A stretch of DNA of 34,568 nt from JACQNR01 sp049515175. GTDB taxonomy: Bacteria; Acidobacteriota; Terriglobia; UBA7540. The translations under genes and the position numbers were made by a program. The stretch lies in NCBI GenBank assembly GCA_049515175.1, contig JBEKUI010000011.1, forward strand, positions 1-34,568, read 5' to 3'. Of this stretch, positions 21,221-29,660 are shown piece by piece. Within the stretch, counting starts at the first letter, position 1. Each line of letters opens with the position of its first letter. Below the pieces are notes generated by a model, which was not told the origin of the DNA, searched no databases, and saw only the letters and a program-made list of their open reading frames with translations.

Positions 21221-21568
21221 CGAAATCGTCCGACGCGTGGAAGCCCTCGACGTGGTGCTGCGGACCTGGTCTCGGCGGAGGAATTTGAGGAGGTCTTTGC
21301 CAAGCTTCATTCGCTTTCCCAGCGAGTACATTTCGACATCAAGACGACTGAAGCCCGGCATTACCGCCGCTTTGTGGCGCAGGCCCGGGCTGCCGAACGA
21401 AGGGCAGCCAGCCTGGGGACGCGGTCAGTCCCGGAAAAACCTCCAGCTGTACTTGCTCCTCGCGCGACGGCTGACAGGCATTTCCTGGGCATGCGCACGC
21501 CGGATGGAATCGGTCGCGCCCCACGCGGCTTCAACGACGCCAAGGGGTTCATGTTCATCTCTGGTTGA
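21221..21568 (+). pseudogene. Remnant of a radical SAM/SPASM-family gene
   Basis: An open frame entered after a TGA (21218) with no start codon reads DLVSAEEFEEVFAKLHSLSQ, then VHFDIKTTEARHYRRF, and near its end HFLGMRTPDGIGRAPRGFND and AKGFMFISG before a stop. These segments resemble the C-terminal half of radical SAM proteins of the AhbD/NirJ-like type (TIGR04053-like), where the sequence would go on into the SPASM cysteine domain after FISH-like residues. Both the N-terminal iron-sulfur motif and the SPASM tail are missing, so this is a fragment. Family assignment is from memory of the conserved blocks. Confidence 0.6.
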
Positions 21569-21651
21569 ATTGAATCTCCGCGGGAAGGATTGAAGAAAGC
21601 CGGCGGAAACCGCGTCGGGCCGGTATAATATTCCTAGGATATGGAGGGATC

Positions 21652-22044
21652 TTGGGAAATCCACGGTCCAATTTCGCCCTGGCTCACAAGCAGGCCGAAG
21701 AGTATTCCAACGACAAGTCGCGCGTCGGCACGCTGCTCAGCGGTGCGGAACGGAAGGCGGTGCGGGACCGCGACCGGCTGGGCGAGATCTGGGATACGCT
21801 AGGGGCACTGATCCGCCTGCTCAGGGCGTGGGCGCGCGGGCGCTACAGCGTCGTCCCCTGGCGGACGCTCGTATTCGCCCTCGCTGGCATCATCTATTTC
21901 CTCGATCCCCTCGACCTCATTCCTGACCCGATTCCCGTCATCGGCTATGTAGACGACGCTGCGGTCCTGGCCTTTGTCTTGCGCGCCATCCGCAAGGATG
22001 TGGAGCGGTTCCTGGCCTGGGAACGCGCCAGCCTGCCCGGATAG
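21652..22044 (+). CDS. DUF1232 (YkvA-type) membrane protein
   Basis: This encodes 130 residues from a TTG at 21652, with GGAGG (21643-21647) 4 nt upstream; the spacing is short, so a slightly different start is possible. The family core is VFALAGIIYFLDPLDLIPDP followed by IPVIGYVDDAAVLAFVLRAI, a hydrophobic hairpin with conserved Pro-Asp turns. Members are small membrane proteins of unknown function. The N-terminal 60 residues are charged and probably cytosolic. TATAAT at 21624-21629 is a good -10 box, though no -35 at the right distance was seen. It is a single gene. Confidence 0.85.
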   Translation: MGNPRSNFALAHKQAEEYSNDKSRVGTLLSGAERKAVRDRDRLGEIWDTLGALIRLLRAWARGRYSVVPWRTLVFALAGIIYFLDPLDLIPDPIPVIGYVDDAAVLAFVLRAIRKDVERFLAWERASLPG

Positions 22045-22160
22045 GCGGCCGGAACACCGCGAGTCCCCCTACCCCCAGCCCTTGGAATTTCAAGTTGACA
22101 GCAGGCGGATAATGCTCTCAGGCAACCTTCACTACATTCGCGTCTGAGGGGCAGTCGGAC

Positions 22161-23189
22161 ATGGGGGGGGCGAAGCGAGTCGGGTTTGCGGTGGTCGGGC
22201 TGGGGAACATCTCCCAAGTGGCGATTCTGCCGGCGTTCCGGCACAGCCGGAAAGCCAAGCTGGTCGCGTTAGTCAGCGGCGACGAGCGCAAGGCAAAGCG
22301 CCTGGCCGGGAAATTCGGCGCTAGCGACTACTATACCTACGACGACCTCGCGCTGTGCCTCAACCACCCGCAGGTTGACGCCGTCTTCATCGCTACCACC
22401 AATGGGACCCACGCGGACTTGGCGATTCGTGCCGCCAGCGCCGGAAAGCACGTCCTGTGCGAGAAGCCGATGGCCAACACGGTTGAAGATTGCCAACTGA
22501 TGATCGCGGCCTGCCGCGCCAGGGACGTCCGGCTGATGATCGCCTATCGCAAGTATTTCGACCCTGCGAGCGTTGCCCTTAAGAAGCTGGTCACGAGCGG
22601 GAAGCTCGGGCGCCTGAAGCTGCTTCACTCCGCCTTCACAATCTCCCTCCCGCGCGGCGCGGGCACGCCCGCCTGGCAGTTGGACCGCCGACAGGCCGGG
22701 GGCGGCTCGCTCTATGATGTCGGCGTCTACTGCGTCAACACCAGCCGCTGGATTACCGGCAAGGATCCCATTGAGGCTTCCGGCTTCGCCTGGACGTTCG
22801 ATCCGACCCGTTTCAGCGAAGTCGAAGAGAACATTACCTTCCAGTTGAAATTCCCGGACGGCATCGTGCTGCAAGCCAGTTCCAGTTTTGGGCTGGCGCA
22901 AGCCTCCTACCTCTACGTCCACGGAGAGAAGGGATGGGCGGCGCTCAATCCAGCTTACGAGTTCAACCACGTCCGGCGCCTCTATGGGAAGATGGGAAGC
23001 CGGTGGTTCGAGAAGAAATTCAAGGCCATGGATGAGTTTGCCCTGGAACTCGACGCCTTCGCGGACGCCATTCGTCGCCGTCGTGACCCTGAACCGAGCG
23101 GCCTGCAAGGTCTGAAGGATATTGCCGTGATGCAGGCTATTTACAGGTCCGCGCGCGAGAATCGCCCCGTGCCCGTTCAGATCGCCTGA
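22161..23189 (+). CDS. Gfo/Idh/MocA-family NAD(P)-dependent oxidoreductase
   Basis: This encodes 342 residues. An N-terminal Rossmann fold carries VVGLGNISQVAILPAF (about 11-26), a variant of GxGxxG. EKPM (101-104) holds the family's key Lys; YRKYFDP (about 132) and GGGSLYDVGVYCVN (with the Asp near 179) are typical of the glucose-fructose-oxidoreductase branch. The C-terminal domain provides the sugar-binding sheet. It would oxidise or reduce a sugar or sugar alcohol with NAD(P). No Tat signal is present, unlike periplasmic GFOR. GAGGGG precedes the ATG. It appears to be a single gene with no sugar-pathway neighbours. Confidence 0.9.
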   Translation: MGGAKRVGFAVVGLGNISQVAILPAFRHSRKAKLVALVSGDERKAKRLAGKFGASDYYTYDDLALCLNHPQVDAVFIATTNGTHADLAIRAASAGKHVLCEKPMANTVEDCQLMIAACRARDVRLMIAYRKYFDPASVALKKLVTSGKLGRLKLLHSAFTISLPRGAGTPAWQLDRRQAGGGSLYDVGVYCVNTSRWITGKDPIEASGFAWTFDPTRFSEVEENITFQLKFPDGIVLQASSSFGLAQASYLYVHGEKGWAALNPAYEFNHVRRLYGKMGSRWFEKKFKAMDEFALELDAFADAIRRRRDPEPSGLQGLKDIAVMQAIYRSARENRPVPVQIA

Positions 23190-23388
23190 ACAGATCTGCA
23201 ATCGTGTCGCCTGGGGTCCCCTCTGACCGGGATCGACCAACCGATTGAAGCCGCGGAAGCGTGGTCACGACAAAGGCACGGCACCTTCGTGCCATTGTGG
23301 AGGACGGGCAGAAGGAGTAACCTTCGCGCAGAAGCAGTTTCTGCTCATGTTCCGCAGTGGACTTCCGATGGCAAGATGAAGGGGCACG

Positions 23389-23901
23389 ATGGGCGGTGAT
23401 ATGGAGGGGCTCAGCGTCAGGTCGAAGCGCTCCCGCCGGGGGCACTGGGGGTGGGCGCTTCTGCTGCTCCTGGTGGGGGTGATAGGCTTCCTGTCCCACC
23501 GGCCAGTCATGCAGCTCAAGGCGGAGCTTCCTCCCGGATTTGCGGAAGTTCGGAAGGAATGGAAAGCTGAGCGGCGGGCCGCTGAGGAGCGGACCGCTCG
23601 CGCCTACTGGCAACTGGCCCTGAATGTTGTGCAGTCGCAACAGGCCTATGGCACCAAGCTGCCGGAGAATCCCGTCCCAGAATTCAAGCTCGACGAGAGG
23701 GAATTCCCCGAGGGGAGCTCGGAAGCCTCTCCGGCCACCCGGGCCAAGTACTGGAAGCGGCTCCGCGAAGCCTGGCCGCTCCCCCAGGCCTGGCAACAGC
23801 ACCACGAGTGGACCCTGGCTTGGTTCCCCGAGATGATGACTCGCTTCGCGATGGCTGCCTCGCAGTTTTTTAGCAGCATCTGGGCTCGGCTGAACCGTTG
23901 A
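23389..23901 (+). CDS. Single-pass membrane protein of unknown function
   Basis: This encodes 170 residues, not recognised. An Arg/Lys-rich N-terminus is followed by one membrane helix (GWALLLLLVGVIGFLS, about 21-36) and then an outside domain rich in Glu, Arg, Trp and Ala (AEVRKEWKAERRAAEERTAR, a likely charged helix). AAGGGG lies just before the ATG at 23389; another Met four codons later could also serve. Coding likelihood rests on this topology and the ribosome site. The region before it (23190-23388) showed nothing identifiable. Confidence 0.55.
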   Translation: MGGDMEGLSVRSKRSRRGHWGWALLLLLVGVIGFLSHRPVMQLKAELPPGFAEVRKEWKAERRAAEERTARAYWQLALNVVQSQQAYGTKLPENPVPEFKLDEREFPEGSSEASPATRAKYWKRLREAWPLPQAWQQHHEWTLAWFPEMMTRFAMAASQFFSSIWARLNR

Positions 23902-24085
23902 GGGGTCCGCGACCAAGACTATCTCACATTTCTCACCGGCGACCATCACGACAACCCCACGAAGTCAACAGCCAGCAACGATCGACGATGGAGAGTCCAG
24001 ATCTCGTTCTAAGGCAGCGGCGGGGGACCTGTGCGACGAGCGTGGAGGCGCTGTTCTTTTCACAGCGCCGGCCGGAGAGCGAGTG

Positions 24086-25081
24086 TCAGCAGGCCGGGCG
24101 ACATTCAATGACAAAGCGGCCCGACGGCTGCCGTCCAGCGGCATGCACTTCCAACCCTGCCCCGCGGGCCAGTTCGCGGAACTCCTCCAAGCTTCGGTCT
24201 CTCCCTCCCACCAACACCATCATCAGCAAGGCCGGCGACGGGTCCCCGTCTTCGTCGGGCGTTACCCCGTTGAGGACAACAATGCGACCAGCGGGACGAG
24301 CCGCCTCCCCGCAGCGCCTCAGGATGTCGACCGCCTCGCGATCGGGCCAATCGCTGAGCACGCTTTTCAGCAGATAGAGGTCGGCCCCGGCTGGCAGCGG
24401 GTCGAAGAAGCTCTGCCCCACTGCAGTGACACGTTCGGCGACGCCGGCAGCCTTAAAGACCTCACCGGATCGAGCCACCGCGGAGGGGAGATCAACCAGC
24501 GTCGCGCGTACCCTAGGGCGAGTGCGAAGGATTTCCACCAGAAGTGCGCCCGTGCCCCCGCCAACGTCGACGACCGTCCGCACCGATTCCCAGTCCCCGG
24601 TGACCAGTACCTCTGGATCGGGAGTTCCGTGCCCAGCCAGCCCCATTAATTCGTCAAAGCTCGCGGCTATGATGGGATGGGCCTGCAAGTCCTGCCAAAA
24701 AGGACGGCCAAACACCTCGGAGTAGGCCGGTGCGCCAGTCCGTACGGCGTTAAGCAGGCTTCCCCACGCATACGCCATGCGACCGCCGAAGCCGTCGAGG
24801 TCAAGGCCGCGCCGCACTGGCGAGTCCAGCAACACACGACCAGGTTCATTCAGCGCGTATTGACCGGGCGCCGATTCCTCGAACACCCCTTTGCTGACGA
24901 GGTGCCTCAACACTCGGTGTAGAGAATCGGAGTTAGAGCCTGATGCCGCAGCCAAATCATCGATCTGGTTTATCCCAGCGGCGATGTGGTCGGCGATCCG
25001 CAGTGTGGCAACCACGTGAACGCACCACGGAGTGCACAGATCGCTCAGCACTGATATGTCCGCGGGTTTTGGCCGGGGCAT
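24086..25081 (-). CDS. O-methyltransferase-like protein (PF00891 type)
   Basis: This encodes 331 residues from the ATG at 25081 (MPRPKPADISVL); GGAGG lies 7 nt upstream, while the longer frame up to 25228 has no such site. An N-terminal winged-helix dimerisation domain (LRIADHIAAGINQIDDLAAA) is followed by the SAM fold: VVDVGGGTGALLVEIL (about 171-186), then DLPSAV. In the typical family segment LKxxLHDW the catalytic His is Ser here (LKSVLSDWPD, about 238). Bacterial relatives that lost this His include decarboxylase/hydroxylase-like enzymes of the DnrK/RdmB kind, so methyl transfer is not certain. An extended -10 box (TGCTATGCT, 25148-25140) may drive it. The substrate is unknown and no biosynthetic cluster surrounds it. 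Confidence 0.82.
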   Translation of the reverse strand: MPRPKPADISVLSDLCTPWCVHVVATLRIADHIAAGINQIDDLAAASGSNSDSLHRVLRHLVSKGVFEESAPGQYALNEPGRVLLDSPVRRGLDLDGFGGRMAYAWGSLLNAVRTGAPAYSEVFGRPFWQDLQAHPIIAASFDELMGLAGHGTPDPEVLVTGDWESVRTVVDVGGGTGALLVEILRTRPRVRATLVDLPSAVARSGEVFKAAGVAERVTAVGQSFFDPLPAGADLYLLKSVLSDWPDREAVDILRRCGEAARPAGRIVVLNGVTPDEDGDPSPALLMMVLVGGRDRSLEEFRELARGAGLEVHAAGRQPSGRFVIECRPAC

Positions 25082-25302
25082 ACACGCACCTCCGTCTGTC
25101 ATCCTCAACTCGCCTGGAAAGGTCCCTTCAGCATCGGAGAGCATAGCATGGGCATTGGTGTAGTAACGGCATCTCTCCCGCGTCAACGCTCCCATGAACT
25201 TTTTTCCCGTCTCGTGAAATCTGTTCATTCGGCTTGGCCGTCAACGTCCCACTTTGCCGCCGTAAGTGACTGATTTCACGTTGAGCAAGAAACATCCAAT
25301 CC

Positions 25303-25317
25303 TGGCATGAATCATGC
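25303..25317 (+). promoter_or_regulatory. Candidate sigma-54 promoter
   Basis: TGGCATGAATCATGC has GG and GC dinucleotides exactly 10 nt apart, as at -24/-12, and matches the consensus TGGCACG-N4-TTGC at all but two bases. The segment is also a palindrome (GGCATG-AAT-CATGCC), which is an alternative explanation. It lies 53 nt before the start at 25371. Confidence 0.4.
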
Positions 25318-25370
25318 CCACTCATGGCATGCGTCAAAACGGGGACGCAATAACAAAAAGTGAGGGAAAC

Positions 25371-26285
25371 ATGATCGACGAGCAGGAAGTCCACGAAGTG
25401 TCACCGCCGGCACCGGCGAAAAGCAATCGCTGGTTGTTGGTGGCAACTTTGTTCTTTCTCGCCACAACTTTGGGTGGCGCCTTTTACCTGGTCGAGCAGC
25501 GACGGGAGGCAGCCCAAATGGCCGCGAACCATGACCAGATGAGCGCCGTTCTCAATCAGACCCGAATTCAGCTTGATGCTGTGACGACGAGGCTGGCGGC
25601 TCTCTCGACGCCGCCCGAAGTGAAACCCGCCCCCCAAGAACCGGTTCCACAACCGAAGGAAGCATCACCCGCCAAGACTCATCGCAACAAGCACGTGCAA
25701 ACCCGGGCGCAGAAGCGCGTTCCCGCCGACGACCCGCGATGGAAGAAGGTGCAGGCCGAACTCGACGAACACCAGAAGCAGATTGAAGCCGGTCGCCAGG
25801 ACCTGCAGAATGCGCGCACCGATCTGGAAGGAAAGCTCGGCTCGACACGTGATGAGCTCGGTGGTTCGATCGCCCGCACCCACGAGGAACTGGTTGCGCT
25901 CCAGAAGCGAGGAGAGAAGAACTACTTTGAGTTCGATCTGACCAAGTCGAAGCAGTTCAGCCACGTTGGACCGCTGAGCATCTCGCTGCGGAAAGCGAAC
26001 ACCAAGCGCCAATACTGTGACCTCGAGCTGATTGTGGATGACAACCGAATCAGTCAGAAACACACGAACCTCTACGAGCCGGTCATGCTCTATCCGTCCG
26101 ATTACGCTCAACCGGTGGAAGTGGTGATCAACAGTATCGGCAAGGGCGGAGTGCGCGGCTACGTGAGCGCACCCAAGTACCGGCAGTCCCAGTTGGCCTC
26201 TGGCAACGCACCTGAACCCACCGCGTCCCAACCAGCAACTTCCACGGCGAACCTAGAGCGCCGTCCGGCGAGTACCCCTCAATAG
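25371..26285 (+). CDS. Membrane-anchored coiled-coil protein of unknown function
   Basis: This encodes 304 residues from ATG 25371, preceded by GAGGG. A cytosolic N-terminus is followed by one membrane helix (WLLVATLFFLATTLGGAFYL, about 21-40). Then come a Pro-rich linker (about 78-105) and a long heptad-rich helix with Glu/Gln/Lys (KKVQAELDEHQKQIEAGRQD, ARTDLEGKLGSTRDELGGS). A C-terminal globular part follows (YFEFDLTKSKQFSHVGPLSI) with beta-strand character. No enzymatic motif seen; a structural or envelope role is possible. It is the first of three consecutive small membrane/secreted genes and has a candidate sigma-54 promoter. Confidence 0.72.
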   Translation: MIDEQEVHEVSPPAPAKSNRWLLVATLFFLATTLGGAFYLVEQRREAAQMAANHDQMSAVLNQTRIQLDAVTTRLAALSTPPEVKPAPQEPVPQPKEASPAKTHRNKHVQTRAQKRVPADDPRWKKVQAELDEHQKQIEAGRQDLQNARTDLEGKLGSTRDELGGSIARTHEELVALQKRGEKNYFEFDLTKSKQFSHVGPLSISLRKANTKRQYCDLELIVDDNRISQKHTNLYEPVMLYPSDYAQPVEVVINSIGKGGVRGYVSAPKYRQSQLASGNAPEPTASQPATSTANLERRPASTPQ

Positions 26286-26428
26286 CCGGGCGTCCAACGG
26301 GACCCTTCGAGAGGCGGGCACTCCCTCGGCGTGGCGTGGCGAAGTGGAGGTTGCTCGTTCACCAATACTTCGGGGCGCCAGCCAGTAAGAAGAGCCCTTT
26401 GCAGGACACACCAAATCGGAGGCTTGAG

Positions 26429-26818
26429 ATGATGCGACGCAGAATCATTTCCGCGCTCTTGCTGGGCGCTTTGCTCGGGCCGGAGCTTGTGGGAGCTCAA
26501 TCTGCAACCCGACAACAGCTTGCCAGCTCGAACTCCCCGCCGGTCGCAGCCCCTGCCGCGCAAACGGACAATTCGGCCAGCGGGCCCCAGAACACCAGGC
26601 CACAGCCAGCCGCGCGGCGCCGGTCATATGAACGTGAGACCCGGACGCGGCGCCATCCCAGAATCTCCAAGCAAGAAGTGGCATTCATGGTGGCAATCGC
26701 CGGAACCTCAATGGGAATTGGTGCTTTGGCGGGCGGCGCCAAGGGGCTGGCGATCGGATCCATCGTCGGAGGTTGGGGAGCTTACGCCGGGCATAGGCTT
26801 TGGCACTGGATCAGGTAG
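26429..26818 (+). CDS. Small secreted protein with a glycine-zipper helix
   Basis: This encodes 129 residues from ATG 26429, supported by GGAGG 6 nt upstream; the longer frame from 26336 lacks such support. A signal peptide (RRIISALLLGALLGPELVGA) is followed by a low-complexity Ser/Pro/Ala/Gln and Arg stretch (about 25-72). The C-terminal helix VAIAGTSMGIGALAGGAKGL (about 90-109) continues as AIGSIVGGWGAYAG, a Gly-zipper pattern seen in small envelope proteins. Function not recognised. Confidence 0.62.
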   Translation: MMRRRIISALLLGALLGPELVGAQSATRQQLASSNSPPVAAPAAQTDNSASGPQNTRPQPAARRRSYERETRTRRHPRISKQEVAFMVAIAGTSMGIGALAGGAKGLAIGSIVGGWGAYAGHRLWHWIR

Positions 26819-26977
26819 AAGGAGTGCGTGCCTACCACGGTACTCCCGAGGGGCTGGAAACTTATCTGCAATCTTATGGCATGACGGTCTATCGTTGGTA
26901 CACCGGTTGCTATCCCAAGGTGGAGATAGCGGATTTCGCGCATCGACGTATTGTCCGACCATCCTTGGGGGTGAACC

Positions 26978-27265
26978 ATGAATCCGAACTGGGCGCTCAT
27001 CACTGGCTGGGTGGTGGTAACACTGGCTCTTGCCGTTCTGCTTATCGTACGCGCCCGCCTGGAAAGCCAGGAAAGTGACTGGATCCAGCTTTCCGAAGAC
27101 GACAAGGAAGACCGAGCTATCCAGGCGCAAACCGTCATCGAGAAGAAAGCACAGAGACTAGTGTGGCCCATTCGTGCCTTGGGAGCCATCTCGATTGTGT
27201 TGCTCCTGGCAATTCTGGGGAACTGGGTTTATTCGGGGATCACGACGCCGCCTCCCGCGCCGTAA
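26978..27265 (+). CDS. Two-pass membrane protein of unknown function
   Basis: This encodes 95 residues. It has two hydrophobic helices, NWALITGWVVVTLALAVLLI (about 3-22) and IRALGAISIVLLLAILGNWV (about 66-85), separated by an acidic loop (SEDDKEDRAI), and a Pro-rich end (TTPPPAP). GGGGGTG lies about 5 nt before the ATG. It follows the previous gene by 159 nt and may share its transcript. No family recognised. No gene was recognised in 27266-27430. Confidence 0.6.
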   Translation: MNPNWALITGWVVVTLALAVLLIVRARLESQESDWIQLSEDDKEDRAIQAQTVIEKKAQRLVWPIRALGAISIVLLLAILGNWVYSGITTPPPAP

Positions 27266-27430
27266 GCGACGGGAGATTGTGTGGTCCAGCCTGAAGGGGG
27301 ACGACTGCCTTCCCACGGCCTGCCGACCTCCGCAAGTGCTCAGCTTGAAAGATGTTAGCAGCTACCAGTGTGCGCCGGAAATGCCGCGCTGTCTGGCTAT
27401 GCATGCGCCGATAGCACGGTGAGGCGATTC

Positions 27431-27583
27431 TTAAGAGTTTGCCCTCGAGGCTTCAACCCCACCTGCAAACTGCTCGATCGCGTGCGCCATCTCCTCCGGA
27501 ACCTCGAACATAGGGAAGTGACTTCGGGCATTTAGCCTGTGAATCCTGAACCCTTCGCGCGCGACTTGCGCTCCGGGGCGCGT
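27431..27583 (-). pseudogene. C-terminal remnant of an alpha/beta-hydrolase
   Basis: About 51 codons without a start, bounded upstream by an in-frame TGA (27586-27584), include HRLNARSHFPMFEVPEEMAH and AIEQFAGG before a stop. The segment around SHFPMFEVPEE is the typical end of an alpha/beta-hydrolase, including the catalytic His (SHFPMFE). The remainder of the gene is not found upstream, where atpC begins. This is therefore a fragment left by deletion. Confidence 0.55.
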
Positions 27584-27640
27584 TCAGTGACATTGGATGC
27601 GGCAGCAGGCTGCGGAGTTCGGCGACGGGAGCCGACACGG

Positions 27641-28066
27641 TCAAACACCGGTGCGTCGTGCCGCATTGAGCCGCGCCAGGGCTTTTTCGTAGGCTTCCTG
27701 GGCCCGTTGGCGGTCGATGGTGGGGTCCGAGACTTTCTTCAGCCGCTCCTCGGCGCGCTCCAAAGCGTGCCTGGCGCGCTGGAGATCGATCTCTTCGGCG
27801 CGCTCGGCGCTCTTGGCGAGCACGATCACGCGGTCGGGAAGTACTTCCGCGAAGCCCCAGCTCACGGCGAGATAGTGCTTCCCCTCGGCGCGCGTGTAAA
27901 CGATTTCGCCCGGCCGAACCTCGGAGAGCAGCGGCGCGTGCCCAGGCAGGATGCCGAGATAACCGGTCGTGCCCGGCAGCGTGACGGCCTCAACCGTTTC
28001 GTGCACCACCTCGCGGTCCGGGGTCACAATCGAGAGTTGGATCTGGCTGGGAAGAGAATCTGCCAT
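27641..28066 (-). CDS. atpC: ATP synthase F1 subunit epsilon
   Basis: This encodes 141 residues, the usual length. The N-terminal beta-sandwich has IQLSIVTPDREVVHETVEAV, TTGYLGILPGHAPLLSEVRP and GEIVYT, which bind the c-ring and gamma; the C-terminal helices (ERAEEIDLQRARHALERAEE) can inhibit ATP hydrolysis. It is the last gene of the operon and lies 121 nt after atpD, a gap filled by octamer-repeat element F. No obvious terminator follows. Confidence 0.95.
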   Translation of the reverse strand: MADSLPSQIQLSIVTPDREVVHETVEAVTLPGTTGYLGILPGHAPLLSEVRPGEIVYTRAEGKHYLAVSWGFAEVLPDRVIVLAKSAERAEEIDLQRARHALERAEERLKKVSDPTIDRQRAQEAYEKALARLNAARRTGV

Positions 28067-28074
28067 GAGATTTT

Positions 28075-28187
28075 GTGATTCAGCGACTGAGCGATTTCGT
28101 GATTGAGCGAATGAGAACTAAGCCAATCGGGCAGCCTGCTCCGTTCTTCAAATCACTCAATCGTTAAATCGCTCAATCACTCATTGT
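28075..28187. repeat. Inverted octamer-repeat element F between atpD and atpC
   Basis: The left arm is five 8-base units: GTGATTCA, GCGACTGA, GCGATTTC, GTGATTGA, GCGAATGA (28075-28114). The right arm is TCAAATCA, CTCAATCG, TTAAATCG, CTCAATCA, CTCATTGT (28148-28187). The arms are inverted versions of each other with a 33-nt spacer, and the unit is 8 bases rather than 7. The right arm reaches the atpD stop codon. Confidence 0.85.
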
Positions 28188-29632
28188 CACGCTGCCGCCT
28201 TCAGTTTCTCCGCCTTCTCGAGGGCCTCTTCGATGTTCCCAACCATATAGAAAGCCTGCTCGGGGATCTCGTCGTGCTTGCCTTCCAGTAATTCCGTGAA
28301 ACCGCGGATGGTGTCCGCAAGCTTCACGTATTTCCCTTCCAGCCCGGTGAATTGCTGCGCCACGAAGAACGGCTGAGAGAGAAACTTCTGGATCTTACGC
28401 GCCCGGCTCACCGTGAGCTTGTCCTCTTCCGAGAGCTCGTCCATGCCCAGGATGGCGATGATGTCTTGCAGGTCCTTGTATTTCTGCAGAATCGCTTTGA
28501 CCGCGCGCGCCACGTTGTAGTGTTCCTGGCCGACAACCCGTGGATCGAGGACGCGGGACGTCGAAGCCAGCGGGTCAACCGCCGGATAGATTCCGATTTC
28601 GACGAGCTGGCGGGAGAGCACAGTGGTCGCATCGAGGTGCGAGAAGGTCGTCGCCGGTGCGGGGTCGGTCAAGTCATCGGCGGGGACGTAAATCGCCTGC
28701 ACCGAAGTGATCGAGCCTTTCTTTGTCGAGGTGATACGCTCCTGGAGTTCGCCCAATTCGGTCGAGAGATTGGGCTGGTAGCCGACCGCTGACGGCATAC
28801 GTCCGAGCAGCGCCGAAACTTCCGAGCCCGCCTGGGTGAAGCGGAAGATGTTGTCGATGAAAAGCAGCACGTCCTGGCCTTCCACGTCGCGGAAGTATTC
28901 GGCGACGGTCAGTCCGGTCAGGCCCACGCGCAGGCGCGCGCCGGGCGGTTCAGTCATCTGGCCGTAGATCAAGGCTGCCTTGGATTTCGAGGAATCGCCG
29001 GGGACGATAACCTTCGACTCCGCAAACTCCAGCCAGAGATCGTTCCCCTCGCGCGTCCGCTCGCCCACCCCGGCGAACACGGAAACGCCGCCATGCTTCA
29101 TGGCGACGTTGTTGATCAACTCCATGATGATGACGGTCTTGCCGACGCCCGCGCCGCCGAAGAGCCCTGTCTTGCCCCCTTTCAAGTAGGGCTCGACGAG
29201 GTCCACGACCTTCAGTCCCGTCTCAAAAAGTTCCAACGTAGTGTTCTGCTCCTCGAGCTCGGGGGCATGGCGATGAATGGGAAAGTGCACGTCGGAGACG
29301 ATGGGCCCCAGCTTGTCAACCGGCTGGCCGATCACGTTCATCACGCGGCCGAGTGTCGGCTTGCCGACAGGCACCATGATGGGTTCGCCCTGATCGATGG
29401 CCTTCATGCCGCGCACCATGCCGTCCGTGGGCTCCATCGCCACGCATTTGACGCGGCCTTCGCCGATGTGCTGTTCAACTTCCGCGATCACATTGATCGG
29501 CTGGGGCGTATCAAAACCTTCGGAAGTGACGCGGATCGCGTTGTAGATCTGCGGGAGGTAGTCTCCTTCAAAGGCCACGACAATCACCGGACCGGTCACT
29601 TCCACCACTTTTCCTACGTGCGTTTCCGGCAT
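28187..29632 (-). CDS. atpD: ATP synthase F1 subunit beta
   Basis: This encodes 481 residues, the usual length. The catalytic subunit carries the P-loop GGAGVGKT (159-166), the Walker B strand DVLLFIDNIFRFTQAGSEVS and the signature-like ATTVLSRQLVEIGIYPAVDP region. The catalytic Glu lies in the GERTREGNDL segment (about 190). It works with alpha in the F1 hexamer. It is preceded by gamma, with a 151-nt gap containing heptamer-repeat element G. AAAGGAAAG is the ribosome site before ATG 29632. Confidence 0.97.
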   Translation of the reverse strand: MPETHVGKVVEVTGPVIVVAFEGDYLPQIYNAIRVTSEGFDTPQPINVIAEVEQHIGEGRVKCVAMEPTDGMVRGMKAIDQGEPIMVPVGKPTLGRVMNVIGQPVDKLGPIVSDVHFPIHRHAPELEEQNTTLELFETGLKVVDLVEPYLKGGKTGLFGGAGVGKTVIIMELINNVAMKHGGVSVFAGVGERTREGNDLWLEFAESKVIVPGDSSKSKAALIYGQMTEPPGARLRVGLTGLTVAEYFRDVEGQDVLLFIDNIFRFTQAGSEVSALLGRMPSAVGYQPNLSTELGELQERITSTKKGSITSVQAIYVPADDLTDPAPATTFSHLDATTVLSRQLVEIGIYPAVDPLASTSRVLDPRVVGQEHYNVARAVKAILQKYKDLQDIIAILGMDELSEEDKLTVSRARKIQKFLSQPFFVAQQFTGLEGKYVKLADTIRGFTELLEGKHDEIPEQAFYMVGNIEEALEKAEKLKAAA

Positions 29633-29660
29633 GATGCTTTCCTTTCAACTGGCCGACGAA

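Noticed and set aside
21081..21593. 170-codon plus-strand open frame overlapping the radical-SAM remnant
   Set aside because: Its translation shows no motif, and the conserved radical-SAM blocks are in a different frame of the same strand.
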